From NCBI GenBank assembly GCA_964603935.1, contig CAZRWL010000003.1, positions 1 to 64,000 on the forward strand: 64,000 nt of DNA, written 5' to 3'. The notes beneath the pieces are model-generated. The model was not told the origin of the DNA. It saw nothing but the letters and a program-made list of their open reading frames with translations, and did no database searches. The DNA is from GWB1-37-8 sp964603935. Lineage in GTDB: Bacteria > Patescibacteriota > Microgenomatia > Levybacterales > UBA12049. Every line of letters starts with the position of its first letter. Positions within the stretch are counted from its first letter, which is position 1. Both the position numbers and the translations under genes were made by a program. Positions 1 through 7,875 of the stretch are shown one piece after another.

Positions 1-646
1 ATGCTCCTATCACTCCGTCTATTGAAAACGTTGAATCCAAAACCTCAAGATATGCGATCTTACTTATATCTGACATATTCCCGGAAATAAGTTTCCGCTC
101 CTGTTCTTCCGCAAATTGCCTGAATCCATGAATAATAAAAAACGATGTAGATCCTACCACTGCAGCAAATGCAAGCATCGGATCTTTCTGTAAAGCAAAC
201 CAGACGATTGCCGAAAGAAGAACTGAGACGATAGCGAAAAACCACGCTCCCTGAGCTTGGAAAAATCTTTCTCCCTTCAAACCATAGTTTTTAGGTTCCA
301 AAAAAAGCCAACTGAAGAATAAGAAGACCATGAACACTCCTCCGCCCAAAAGAAGTAAAGGCGATGTCGCTTCAATCGCCTGCGCGACTTTAGGGTCCTG
401 AGAAAACGCAGCGAAAAATACTCCAACCAAGCCAATCTGCGGATTCGCAATCCAAACAATCAAAAGCGGCAAGAGTCCGCGGACAACGAAAACCGCAAAG
501 AGAAATCCCCACAATAAAAACCATCTTCTCGCTTTTTGACTCATCCCCCTTAATACTTCCGCGTTGATAATCGCATTATCAACGCTTGTTATTATTTCAA
601 AAAGCGAAAGCCCTACGACAGTTAATATAATAAATCCAAAATCCAT
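1..646 (-). CDS. TerC/DUF475-family integral membrane protein, partial (C-terminus off window)
   Basis: Reading the minus strand from the ATG at 646 gives an uninterrupted frame to base 1, about 215 residues with no stop, so the 3' end lies outside the window. The protein has several hydrophobic membrane spans. It carries the acidic membrane motifs typical of TerC/DUF475 proteins: SVDNAIINAEVL near residue 17 and FSIDGVIGA at the window edge. Family members are membrane proteins linked to metal-ion handling; the substrate here is unknown. A TACAAT box lies 7 bases before the ATG, consistent with a leaderless transcript. The gene is divergent from the hydrolase at 693. Confidence is high for a gene and good for the family. 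Confidence 0.85.
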   Translation of the reverse strand, partial: MDFGFIILTVVGLSLFEIITSVDNAIINAEVLRGMSQKARRWFLLWGFLFAVFVVRGLLPLLIVWIANPQIGLVGVFFAAFSQDPKVAQAIEATSPLLLLGGGVFMVFLFFSWLFLEPKNYGLKGERFFQAQGAWFFAIVSVLLSAIVWFALQKDPMLAFAAVVGSTSFFIIHGFRQFAEEQERKLISGNMSDISKIAYLEVLDSTFSIDGVIGA

Positions 647-692
647 AAATCGTATTGTATCAAAAAAAAATAAGTTGGTATATAATATTTCG

Positions 693-1373
693 GTGATATT
701 AAAAACTTTTTATTGGATTATTGACTATTTTTACTTGGCTTACGGAACTTTGTTAATGCTTGTCCACAAAAATCCTCCGAAGCATTTTTTAAGTCTTGCC
801 GCCAAAGGAAAAACTTCGGTAATCTTAATTCCCGGAATCTCCAACAAATGGGGATTTTTAAAAAAATTAGGGGACAGCATTTCTGCGAAAGGTTATCCCG
901 TATACGTTGTTAAAAAGCTCAAATTTAATCTTTTCGACATTCCGACTTCGGCCAAAATTGTCAGAGAAATTATCGACAAAAACAATTTGGAAAAAGCAGT
1001 AATTGTCGGCCACAGCAAGGGAGGATTGATCGGCAAATACTGTCTTATTCGTGAAAATAAAGACAATAAAGTAAAAGGATTAATAGCAGTAGGCGCTCCG
1101 TTTTCCGGCTCGCTTCTTGCGAAAATTTCCCCCGCATCTCACAAAGAATTAACTCCGGAAAGTAAAATAATTAAAAGTCTTAATTCTAATAAAAAAGTTA
1201 ATTCCAGAATTATCTCAATCATGCCCGTGTTTGACAACCATGTCTGGCACAAAAACGGAAGTTATCTTAAAGGAGCAATTAATATTACGGTTCCAATAAA
1301 AGGCCACCACAAAATCGTTTTTGACAAAATGTCGATAAGCAAAATAGCCGGACAGATCGAAAAGTTTAATTAA
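693..1373 (+). CDS. Alpha/beta hydrolase (lipase-like)
   Basis: An alpha/beta-hydrolase-fold protein of about 226 residues. The nucleophile elbow GHSKGG places the serine near residue 108, the likely acid is the Asp in PVFDNH (about 181) and the histidine lies in GHHK (about 205). The VILIPG strand-turn precedes it, as in lipases and PGAP1-like enzymes. A hydrophobic N-terminus may tether it to the membrane. I chose the GTG at 693 because TATAAT (681-686) ends 6 bases before it. The frame opens further upstream at a TTG (564), but that would overlap the divergent gene; an ATG at 756 is the alternative. The 3' end overlaps the next gene by 8 bp, tail to tail. Substrate unknown. Confidence 0.75.
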   Translation: MILKTFYWIIDYFYLAYGTLLMLVHKNPPKHFLSLAAKGKTSVILIPGISNKWGFLKKLGDSISAKGYPVYVVKKLKFNLFDIPTSAKIVREIIDKNNLEKAVIVGHSKGGLIGKYCLIRENKDNKVKGLIAVGAPFSGSLLAKISPASHKELTPESKIIKSLNSNKKVNSRIISIMPVFDNHVWHKNGSYLKGAINITVPIKGHHKIVFDKMSISKIAGQIEKFN

Positions 1374-1893
1374 TTTTATATTTTAACTGCAGCGTTCCCT
1401 GTTTGTTTAATTTCTTGACACTTATCAATTTAAATGATAAATCTAAATTCTCATCCGCTATTAAATTTTTTCCTGTGCCGAAAACTTTGGGTTCTAGGGT
1501 TAGATATAATTCGTGTACCAAATTATGTTTTAAAAATAAACTATTAATGGCTGCTCCTCCAACTAACAGCATTTTTTTGTATCCCCCATTTTCTAATCTT
1601 TTTATAAGCTCAGGAGGAGTTTCACTGCTGAATTCCAACATTCCCCCTACGGTTTCTTTTAAATATTTTCCTGGATTTTTTGTCAAAACAATTCTTAATT
1701 TATTTTTCTTGTGTTTGATAAATTTACGAGCTGATTCATAAGTTTTGCTTCCCATTACAATTAAAGTATGCTGCTCTATCAGTGAGAAGAAAAACTTTGA
1801 ATCTTCTTTAGACGTCCAGGAGTAAATATTGGGATTTTTCCCTTTCGTGATCTTTCCGTTCAAAGAGGAAACTGCAACCATTATAACTTTCAT
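1366..1893 (-). CDS. RibD C-terminal / dihydrofolate-reductase-like protein
   Basis: A 175-residue protein of the DHFR-like RibD_C fold. It starts with MKVIMVAVSSLNGKI, followed by the MGSKTYESARKF segment that contacts the NADPH phosphate in this fold, and LLVGGAAINSLFL, the GG-containing cofactor loop. RibD_C proteins reduce pteridine or pyrimidine intermediates with NADPH. A real dihydrofolate reductase gene (folA) lies at 33774, so this is probably a different reductase. Its ATG overlaps the stop of the upstream transporter gene by 4 bp, so the two are probably co-translated. Exact substrate is not readable from sequence. Confidence 0.75.
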   Translation of the reverse strand: MKVIMVAVSSLNGKITKGKNPNIYSWTSKEDSKFFFSLIEQHTLIVMGSKTYESARKFIKHKKNKLRIVLTKNPGKYLKETVGGMLEFSSETPPELIKRLENGGYKKMLLVGGAAINSLFLKHNLVHELYLTLEPKVFGTGKNLIADENLDLSFKLISVKKLNKQGTLQLKYKIN

Positions 1894-2543
1894 TTCTTAT
1901 CCTTTTTAAGCCAGCTTACTCCCAAATAAACAAGAGGCGTTTCGATAACAGACATCGAACACTTTAACAACCAATAGGGAAGAATTAAACCGGCCAAAAA
2001 AATAAAATTATTATTAAAAGACTTATCGAAAGCATAAAACGCTAAAAACATAAAAACAGAAGTATCTATAAATTGGGAAACGAAATTTGATGCGTTATTC
2101 CGCAACCACAATGCTTTTTTTCCGAGTAATTTTCTAATTTTTACAAAGACCAGGACATCCATAAATTCTGCCAATGTAAAAGCCGTAAGAGATGCTGCCG
2201 CTATCCTGGCTGACAGCCCAAAGATTGCATCGTACGCTTTTTCGGAAATCTGAAATCTTGAGGATGGAGGCAAACTGGTCGCGATTACTGAAAATATTAA
2301 GATGAGAAAAATAACGAATAATCCCGATCTGATAACGCTTCTCGTTCTTTCTTTCCCGTAAACCTCCGTAATCACATCGTTAATGGTAAAAATTAACGGC
2401 AAAACAAAAATCGCAACGCTTGCGCTCAGCTTAAATGTTCCGATTGCAAAAAGCGGAAAAGTTTTTGCGCCCATGAGCTCTGAAACCGCAATGCAAAAAA
2501 TGTAAATGGAAATAAGGAAATCAAATTTCTGTATTTTAAGCAT
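1890..2543 (-). CDS. Queuosine-precursor transporter, YhhQ/VUT family
   Basis: A 217-residue hydrophobic protein with about six membrane spans. Marks of the YhhQ/VUT (QPTR) family are the early AVSELMGAKTFP segment, the polar loop INDVITEVYGKERTRSVI, and the later NNASNFVSQFIDTSVFM helix. Family members import preQ0 or preQ1, precursors of the tRNA base queuosine; salvage rather than synthesis would suit a reduced genome. The stop overlaps the start of the RibD_C-like gene by 4 bp, making a two-gene unit. No queuosine synthesis or tgt gene is seen in the window. Confidence 0.8.
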   Translation of the reverse strand: MLKIQKFDFLISIYIFCIAVSELMGAKTFPLFAIGTFKLSASVAIFVLPLIFTINDVITEVYGKERTRSVIRSGLFVIFLILIFSVIATSLPPSSRFQISEKAYDAIFGLSARIAAASLTAFTLAEFMDVLVFVKIRKLLGKKALWLRNNASNFVSQFIDTSVFMFLAFYAFDKSFNNNFIFLAGLILPYWLLKCSMSVIETPLVYLGVSWLKKDKK

Positions 2544-2573
2544 ATTGCAGATTATATTTGAATATTCAAACGC

Positions 2574-3263
2574 CTAAGGATTTTCAGTATTCCCGCGGCC
2601 GGAGTTATTCTCTTTTTCATTTTCATCCTTGCGGCTTTCACTGTCTTTGCCACTCTTGGAATTATCTTCCTCTACCTCGTTGTTTTCTAAGTTCTTTCCT
2701 GAAGAATCACTCCCTGATTTTTCTTCCAATTCCTTGCGCTGACGATCATCGGCTTTCTCCCAAGCCTTTTCAATATTTCTCCTGCTTTCCTCAACCTTAA
2801 CAACATCATGCTCTGTTTTGCCTTTTTCTTCGTTGTAATCTTCTACTGCTTTTTTAATAAACCCGCCGTTTTTCTTTTTTTCAACCAGTTCCCTTACCTC
2901 CCTGCTTCTTCGGACAAGCATCTCATTTCTAAATTCAGGATTCAGGGAAGACACAGCATTTTCAGACAAACGCTTTAAGGAATATAGGGGTTCCCCGGGC
3001 AAACTGCTTTGAGATGCAAATACAGAAGCAGTACCAATAAGAATCAAGAGTATGAATGCTGCCGCAGGGGCAAAAATTATCCTGGGCCAAAAAATCGGCT
3101 CCGGTTCCTCTAAGAATTTTCTCTTAGTAGAGTACGGTCTCTCAATTTCTGAAAAACCGGATAACTTATTCAGGATAGGATTAAAATCCCTAATTTCCTT
3201 CTTCGAAGCTCCTGATAATCTCAGTTCTTTTGTTAATTGCTTTATAAACTCAATATCTTTCAT
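2574..3263 (-). CDS. DUF5667 protein, putative anti-sigma partner
   Basis: A 229-residue protein with a charged N-terminal region, one membrane span at about residues 64-84, then a DUF5667-type segment (SSLPGEPLYSLKRLSENA), a helical charged stretch, and a low-complexity acidic and basic tail rich in E, K, N and S. Its start overlaps the stop of the ECF sigma factor by 4 bp. That pairing, with the N-terminus cytoplasmic and the C-terminus outside, is the usual layout of a membrane anti-sigma factor; the anti-sigma role is inferred from context, not from a recognised zinc motif. Confidence 0.7.
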   Translation of the reverse strand: MKDIEFIKQLTKELRLSGASKKEIRDFNPILNKLSGFSEIERPYSTKRKFLEEPEPIFWPRIIFAPAAAFILLILIGTASVFASQSSLPGEPLYSLKRLSENAVSSLNPEFRNEMLVRRSREVRELVEKKKNGGFIKKAVEDYNEEKGKTEHDVVKVEESRRNIEKAWEKADDRQRKELEEKSGSDSSGKNLENNEVEEDNSKSGKDSESRKDENEKENNSGRGNTENP

Positions 3264-3763
3264 TTTTTAAAAAACTTTTTTAATTTCTTCAATGCTCTGT
3301 ATTGCAACACCCTCACATTAACTTCTGAGATTTTCAGAATCAGCGCTGTTTCCTTAGCTGACAAGTCTTCTATAAATCTTAATATTACAACATCTTTAAG
3401 ATTTTTAGGCAAATATGCAATAGCGCCATTTATATGTCTTATATTCTCGTCTTTTTGTATATTTTCAATAAAATCTTCATTATAACGCGGCTCCAGTCCC
3501 GTTTCTATAACTTCCTCCAGGGAAAATTCTTTTTTTTCTTTCTTTTTTCTCCAATAATCTATCAAAATGTTCCTTGCTATCTTAAAAAGCAATGCCTGAA
3601 TAAAATCAAACCTTATACTTTCCCATTTTTTCCACAACCGTAAAAATACCTCACTCGTGATATCTTCGGATAAATACGGATTTCTTGTATGAATATACAG
3701 ATATCTGTAAATTCTGTCCGAATATTCTAAATATATAGCATCAAAATCCCTCTGGAATTTCAT
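3260..3763 (-). CDS. ECF-type RNA polymerase sigma factor
   Basis: A 167-residue sigma-70 family protein with only regions 2 and 4. Region 2 spans about residues 5-70 and includes YLSEDITSEVFLRLW, the conserved core-binding and -10 recognition helix. Region 4 spans about 110-165, with the helix-turn-helix LSAKETALILKISEVNVRV. It would direct RNA polymerase to a dedicated regulon. It is translationally coupled to the DUF5667 membrane protein, its probable regulator. The target promoters cannot be told from this window. Confidence 0.88.
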   Translation of the reverse strand: MKFQRDFDAIYLEYSDRIYRYLYIHTRNPYLSEDITSEVFLRLWKKWESIRFDFIQALLFKIARNILIDYWRKKKEKKEFSLEEVIETGLEPRYNEDFIENIQKDENIRHINGAIAYLPKNLKDVVILRFIEDLSAKETALILKISEVNVRVLQYRALKKLKKFFKK

Positions 3764-3864
3764 GCCTATATTTTAACATATATCCTTCTACCTATATGTA
3801 ACGATATTTAGCGCGTTTCGTTATAAGTAAAATTTTGCCTAAAATAATTGGGGACGGTTTGAGT

Positions 3865-4485
3865 TTAATTCTTGGTTCCGATAATTACAACTATCGGAGT
3901 TGAGGCGTCCTCCGGTAAAATTTCTACCGCACCAACGGTAAACGTATTTCCTAAAACATCTTTTAATCTATCTGTAAAAGCCTTAGCAACTGTCTTTTTC
4001 GCTTTTATAATTGTCTCCGTATAATCAGAATTGTCCGCGTTTCCAATTGCTGAGACTGTGAATCCTTCTTCTTCCAGGCTTATTTTTTGCCTTCCTGCCT
4101 CCCCGCTAATTCCTCCGCCATTTAGCATTTCAATTTCATATTGCGCAAGATCGATCACCGGCGTAGGTGATGGCTCAACTGTTGGCGTCGGAGTTATGGA
4201 AACAACATTGACTGTTTCCTTTTTGAATATTCCTTGTCTGTAAATAAAAATCCCTGTCAGTAAAACCAAAACTATGATAAAAATGAACAGTATTGGCCAC
4301 ATGTAGCTTTTTTCCTGAGGACTATCCGGCAAAGGCTGCTCTTCCTCAGCCATCTTTTCTTTGAAATCAGTCAGAGGATCCGCCTCTTGGATTACTTCAA
4401 TTCTTTCTGAAGTTTGAGTTATAACATCAGCAACAATCACTTGCTCCTTTTTTGTTTCTTTGTCTTTTTTTTGAACAGCGCTCAT
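3865..4485 (-). CDS. Membrane-anchored LytR C-terminal-domain protein
   Basis: 206 residues. The cytoplasmic N-terminal part (1-62) is acidic and disordered-looking. One membrane span follows at about 64-86, then a short Pro/Thr linker (TPTPTVEPSPTP), then a C-terminal domain at about 115-206 that fits the LytR_C domain (YEIEMLNGGGISGEAGR and VVIIGTKN at the end). This domain is common in Gram-positive and CPR envelope proteins; its biochemical role is not settled. The LytR-CpsA-Psr catalytic domain itself is absent. Confidence 0.72.
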   Translation of the reverse strand: MSAVQKKDKETKKEQVIVADVITQTSERIEVIQEADPLTDFKEKMAEEEQPLPDSPQEKSYMWPILFIFIIVLVLLTGIFIYRQGIFKKETVNVVSITPTPTVEPSPTPVIDLAQYEIEMLNGGGISGEAGRQKISLEEEGFTVSAIGNADNSDYTETIIKAKKTVAKAFTDRLKDVLGNTFTVGAVEILPEDASTPIVVIIGTKN

Positions 4486-4509
4486 CCTAGAATTACCCCA
4501 TTTATTATC

Positions 4510-5613
4510 CTAATCCCTTTTTAAATATTTGTCAAAGAATTCAACGGAACGCGTAATAGCAACGTTAAAATTGTTGGCAATATTATGATCGTCTTCGGGA
4601 TAAACAACTAATTCAACTGTTTTATTCTCCGCTTTTAATTCTTTCTCCAGCTTTTCGGAAAATTCTATCGGCACTGATGCGTCCGCTGTTCCATGATGAA
4701 GCTGAATTGGGCCCGAAATATCTTTAAGATAGGAGTTTGCAGAAATAGACTCCCAAAACGCGGGGTTCTTCGCAGGCGTTCCAAATCGGGTAATCAAAAG
4801 ATCTCTCCATCTTCTGGCCCCTGATGGCAAAGGAGACGGGGTAAAAGTTGATCTTCTCCAATTATAAACCAGGTCTTCGTAAGACGCGACAACTCCTCCC
4901 CAAATCACTCCTGCTTTTATGTCCTTGGAAACTACCATTGAACGCAGAGTGATAAATCCTCCCATGGAATGTCCCCACATTCCGATTCGATTTGCATCAA
5001 CAAGGGGAAAGGGTAAAGCGTTAAGCGTTAAATCTCTTCCCCCTTCACCCTTGACGCTTTCCCCTAGTCTCTTAATTGAACTAACTGCATTAAGAACATC
5101 TATCGTATATGCAGGCGAGCCATATCCGCCTGCTGCCTCCCCCTCGGAACTCCCATGTCCGCGATAATCTGGCTTCAAAACTACGTAGCCTGCTCTTGAA
5201 AATGCATCCGTATATGCAATATATTTTTCTGTAGTTCTGTATTCTTTTGGCGGAATATAACCATGGTTAAAAATTATCACCGGCCATCCCCGATTTGGCG
5301 TATCTTCTTGCGGAATTGTAAGCAAAGCATATATTTTCAATCCATCCGACTTATACGAAACAATATATCTCTCGTAATTTGAGCCGCTTGGAAGAGTTTG
5401 TTCAATAGTAATTTCACTTCCGGGATATTCTTGAATCCGCATGTACTCAATAGATAAGGGGTATGGCGAATCGATTACTCCTCCCCTATCTTCAAGATTG
5501 TTTAAGCTATCCACAGTATTGGTTGGTTGATTTTTTTGCGGCTTATTCTGAAAACCCCAAAACAAGGAGAAAGATATTATTGTAATAACTATTACAGCAA
5601 TTAATGTCTTCAT
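4510..5613 (-). CDS. Secreted or membrane-anchored alpha/beta hydrolase (dienelactone hydrolase / S9-like)
   Basis: 367 residues with an N-terminal membrane or signal helix (about 3-22). The hydrolase triad is readable: nucleophile Ser216 in GHSMGG, Asp311 in GTADASVP and His343 in DDHNI; the oxyanion-hole strand VIIFNHGY is at 112-119. The fold and the RGHGSSEG loop are those of acyl-peptide-hydrolase/dienelactone-hydrolase relatives. Residues about 186-203 (5003-5065 in DNA) look like an in-frame insertion rich in repeats of GCGTTAA and CTTTCCCC, also seen in dnaX. Probably acts outside the membrane; substrate unknown. Confidence 0.8.
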   Translation of the reverse strand: MKTLIAVIVITIISFSLFWGFQNKPQKNQPTNTVDSLNNLEDRGGVIDSPYPLSIEYMRIQEYPGSEITIEQTLPSGSNYERYIVSYKSDGLKIYALLTIPQEDTPNRGWPVIIFNHGYIPPKEYRTTEKYIAYTDAFSRAGYVVLKPDYRGHGSSEGEAAGGYGSPAYTIDVLNAVSSIKRLGESVKGEGGRDLTLNALPFPLVDANRIGMWGHSMGGFITLRSMVVSKDIKAGVIWGGVVASYEDLVYNWRRSTFTPSPLPSGARRWRDLLITRFGTPAKNPAFWESISANSYLKDISGPIQLHHGTADASVPIEFSEKLEKELKAENKTVELVVYPEDDHNIANNFNVAITRSVEFFDKYLKRD

Positions 5614-5660
5614 AAAGTAAATTTAAAACAGATCTAATTATTATATAATTTAGAAGAAAC

Positions 5661-6791
5661 ATGTCAAACAAGAAATGGATACTATTAATTATCGCAGGAT
5701 TGGTATTGGTTTTGGGCGCTGCCTACATTAATTCTGCGCAAAAAAGAAGCATTCTGGTATCTGTAAATAATGCTCAATCACAAGAGGCTGCCCCTGCGCT
5801 TTCGGTTGTGACGGCAAATTTGGAAATCCCCTGGGCGCTGGTTTTTCTTCCCGATAAAAGCGCTTTATTGACGGAACGTCCCGGACGAGTAAGGATTATC
5901 GACAGTAATGGAGTTTTAAACCCCAATCCCGCAGCTGTTATCAGTGATGTTTTAGCACAAGGTGAAGGCGGACTCCTGGGGATTACGATTCATCCGGATT
6001 TTTCCAAAAATCATTTTATTTATTTATACTATACCTACTCCAGCATTAATGATAATACTCTTAACCGGGTTGCAAGATTTGAATTTGAAAATAACACATT
6101 GCAAAACCCAAAAATTATAGTAGACAGTATTCCCGGCGCATCTAATCATAATGGAGGAAGAATAAAATTCGGGCCGGATAATTTTCTCTACATAACAACC
6201 GGAGACGCTCAGAATCCCTCTCTTGCCCAAGACACAAATTCACTGGCCGGAAAAATACTAAGAGTAACTGATAATGGCGAACCTGCGCCGGATAATCCTT
6301 TTGGAAATTTGATTTGGAGTTTCGGACACAGGAACCCTCAGGGGTTGGCATGGGATGAAGGCGGAAAATTATGGGAAACCGAACACGGACAAAGCGCGCT
6401 GGATGAACTAAATATAATTGAGAAAGGCAAAAACTACGGCTGGCCGGCAATTGCAGGAAATCAAACAGGAAGTAACATGGAAATCCCAATATTAAACAGC
6501 GGCTCGGAAACCTGGGCGCCAAGCGGAACTGCTTTCTTAAACGGTTCCATATTTTTTGCGGGACTGCGGGGACAAGCGCTGTTTGAATATAATATTGAAA
6601 GTAAAATCCTTACGCCTCATCTCAAAGAAGAAATTGGCAGAATCAGGGAAGTTGTTGTCGGACCCGCTTCGCCCGCTCAGCGAGGCGAGCCGGACAATCT
6701 GCTTTATATAACTACGAATAATCGGGATGGCCGCGGCGCTCCGAATAGCGCAGATGACAAAATAATCCGCGTCAATCCCGCCAAACTCTAA
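5661..6791 (+). CDS. PQQ-type sugar dehydrogenase (glucose/sorbosone dehydrogenase family)
   Basis: 376 residues with an N-terminal signal or anchor helix (about 5-23). The rest is a six-bladed beta-propeller of the GSDH family: IPWALVFLPD near residue 52, SNHNGGRIKFGPDNFLYITTGDA around 160-180, GHRNPQGLAWD and TEHGQSALDELN. Family enzymes oxidise aldoses at the cell surface using PQQ; no PQQ synthesis genes are visible, so the cofactor would have to be scavenged or the fold serves another role. Residues near 335 (PASPAQRGEP; 6663-6692) look like a translated palindromic repeat. A TATAAT (5644-5649) ends 11 bases before the ATG. Confidence 0.82.
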   Translation: MSNKKWILLIIAGLVLVLGAAYINSAQKRSILVSVNNAQSQEAAPALSVVTANLEIPWALVFLPDKSALLTERPGRVRIIDSNGVLNPNPAAVISDVLAQGEGGLLGITIHPDFSKNHFIYLYYTYSSINDNTLNRVARFEFENNTLQNPKIIVDSIPGASNHNGGRIKFGPDNFLYITTGDAQNPSLAQDTNSLAGKILRVTDNGEPAPDNPFGNLIWSFGHRNPQGLAWDEGGKLWETEHGQSALDELNIIEKGKNYGWPAIAGNQTGSNMEIPILNSGSETWAPSGTAFLNGSIFFAGLRGQALFEYNIESKILTPHLKEEIGRIREVVVGPASPAQRGEPDNLLYITTNNRDGRGAPNSADDKIIRVNPAKL

Positions 6792-6822
6792 ATAGCTTCT
6801 TGTGTGGTAAAATAATCTTTCA

Positions 6823-7773
6823 ATGAAGAATTTTTGGAACAATCTTCAAAAACCGATTTTAATTCAGGCGCCCATGGAAGATGTTACGGACACGGTTTTC
6901 CGGCAAATTATTGTTAAGTGCGGGTGTCCGGATGTATTTTTTACGGAATTTACCAATGTTGAGGGTATGTGTTCCCGTGGACGCGATAAGGTCGGCAAAA
7001 GATTTATTTATACAAAAATTGAACACCCGATTGTGGCGCAGATTTGGGGATTGGATCCTGCAAAATTTTTGGAAACTGCAAAGCTAATAAAGCTCAGGGG
7101 ATTTGACGGAATAGATATTAACATGGGGTGTCCGGAAAAATCAGTGGTCAAAAAAGGCGCGTGCGCAGCGTTAATCAATAACCCCCAACTAGCAAAAGAG
7201 ATAATTATGGCAACTCGCGAAGGGGCTGGCGGATTGCCTATTAGCGTCAAGACCAGAATTGGAATTAAAGATATCCAAACAGAAAAATGGGCAGGCTTTC
7301 TGCTGGGATTAAATCTTGATGCTTTGACAATCCATGGACGGACAGCCGCGGAAATGTCTGATGTCCCCAACCATTGGGATGAAATTGAAAAAGTAGTAAG
7401 GCTTCGAGATTCGCTGAAATTAAAAACATTAATTATTGGAAATGGCGATGTAGAAAGCCGTGAAGATGCAATGGAAAAAGTAAAAAAGTACGGCGTTGAT
7501 GGAGTTATGATCGGCCGCGGAATTTTTAATAATCTTTGGATCTACAATAAAAACATTGATCCGGCCAAAATTTCCTATCAGAAGAAGTTAAAATTATTAA
7601 TTGAACACATTACTCTTTTTGATAAAACTTGGGGCAAAAATAAAAACTTCTCAATCATGAAAAAATTCTACAAAATCTACATTTCGGGGATGCCCAACGC
7701 CAGCGAAATTAGAACAAAACTCATGTCATTCCAAACTGCAGAAGAAACTCTAAATTTCCTCAGATCACTTTGA
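6823..7773 (+). CDS. dus: tRNA-dihydrouridine synthase
   Basis: 316-residue FMN-dependent TIM-barrel enzyme that reduces uridines in the D-loop of tRNA. It shows the family's APMEDVTDTVFR start, the INMGCPEKSVVKKGACAAL segment around residues 100-118 that holds the catalytic cysteine region, ISVKTRIG near 143, LTIHGR, and the phosphate-binding IGNGDV and GVMIGRG loops. The ATG at 6823 is preceded by a TGG-TAAAAT extended -10 box (6805-6813) 9 bases upstream. Length is normal. It converges on cysS with a tiny membrane ORF between them. Confidence 0.92.
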   Translation: MKNFWNNLQKPILIQAPMEDVTDTVFRQIIVKCGCPDVFFTEFTNVEGMCSRGRDKVGKRFIYTKIEHPIVAQIWGLDPAKFLETAKLIKLRGFDGIDINMGCPEKSVVKKGACAALINNPQLAKEIIMATREGAGGLPISVKTRIGIKDIQTEKWAGFLLGLNLDALTIHGRTAAEMSDVPNHWDEIEKVVRLRDSLKLKTLIIGNGDVESREDAMEKVKKYGVDGVMIGRGIFNNLWIYNKNIDPAKISYQKKLKLLIEHITLFDKTWGKNKNFSIMKKFYKIYISGMPNASEIRTKLMSFQTAEETLNFLRSL

Positions 7774-7875
7774 GGTTAATAAAAATCCTAAAATTGCAAT
7801 CAATATTCCGATAGAAGAAATTATAAATCCATAAGCTAAGACCTTTGCAAAACTTAAATTATCAAATTTTTTCAA
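7765..7875 (-). CDS. Possible 36-residue single-span membrane protein
   Basis: A TTG-initiated frame (TTG at 7875) overlaps the cysS stop by 14 bp and the dus 3' end by 9 bp. It would encode a short positively charged start (KKFDNLSFAK), one strongly hydrophobic helix (about residues 10-33) and a Lys terminus. The clean membrane topology and tight fit between two genes argue for a real small protein. No homologue is recognised and no separate promoter is seen; it would rely on coupling to cysS. Confidence 0.4.
   Translation of the reverse strand: MKKFDNLSFAKVLAYGFIISSIGILIAILGFLLTSK

Noticed and set aside
60..459. Two short minus-strand ORFs at the window start
   Set aside because: They are in a different frame from the open TerC/DUF475-like frame, which carries the conserved motifs throughout.
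3764..3864. A possible gene or RNA between the LytR_C and sigma-factor genes
   Set aside because: Only AT-rich sequence with no supported frame, hairpin or promoter pair.
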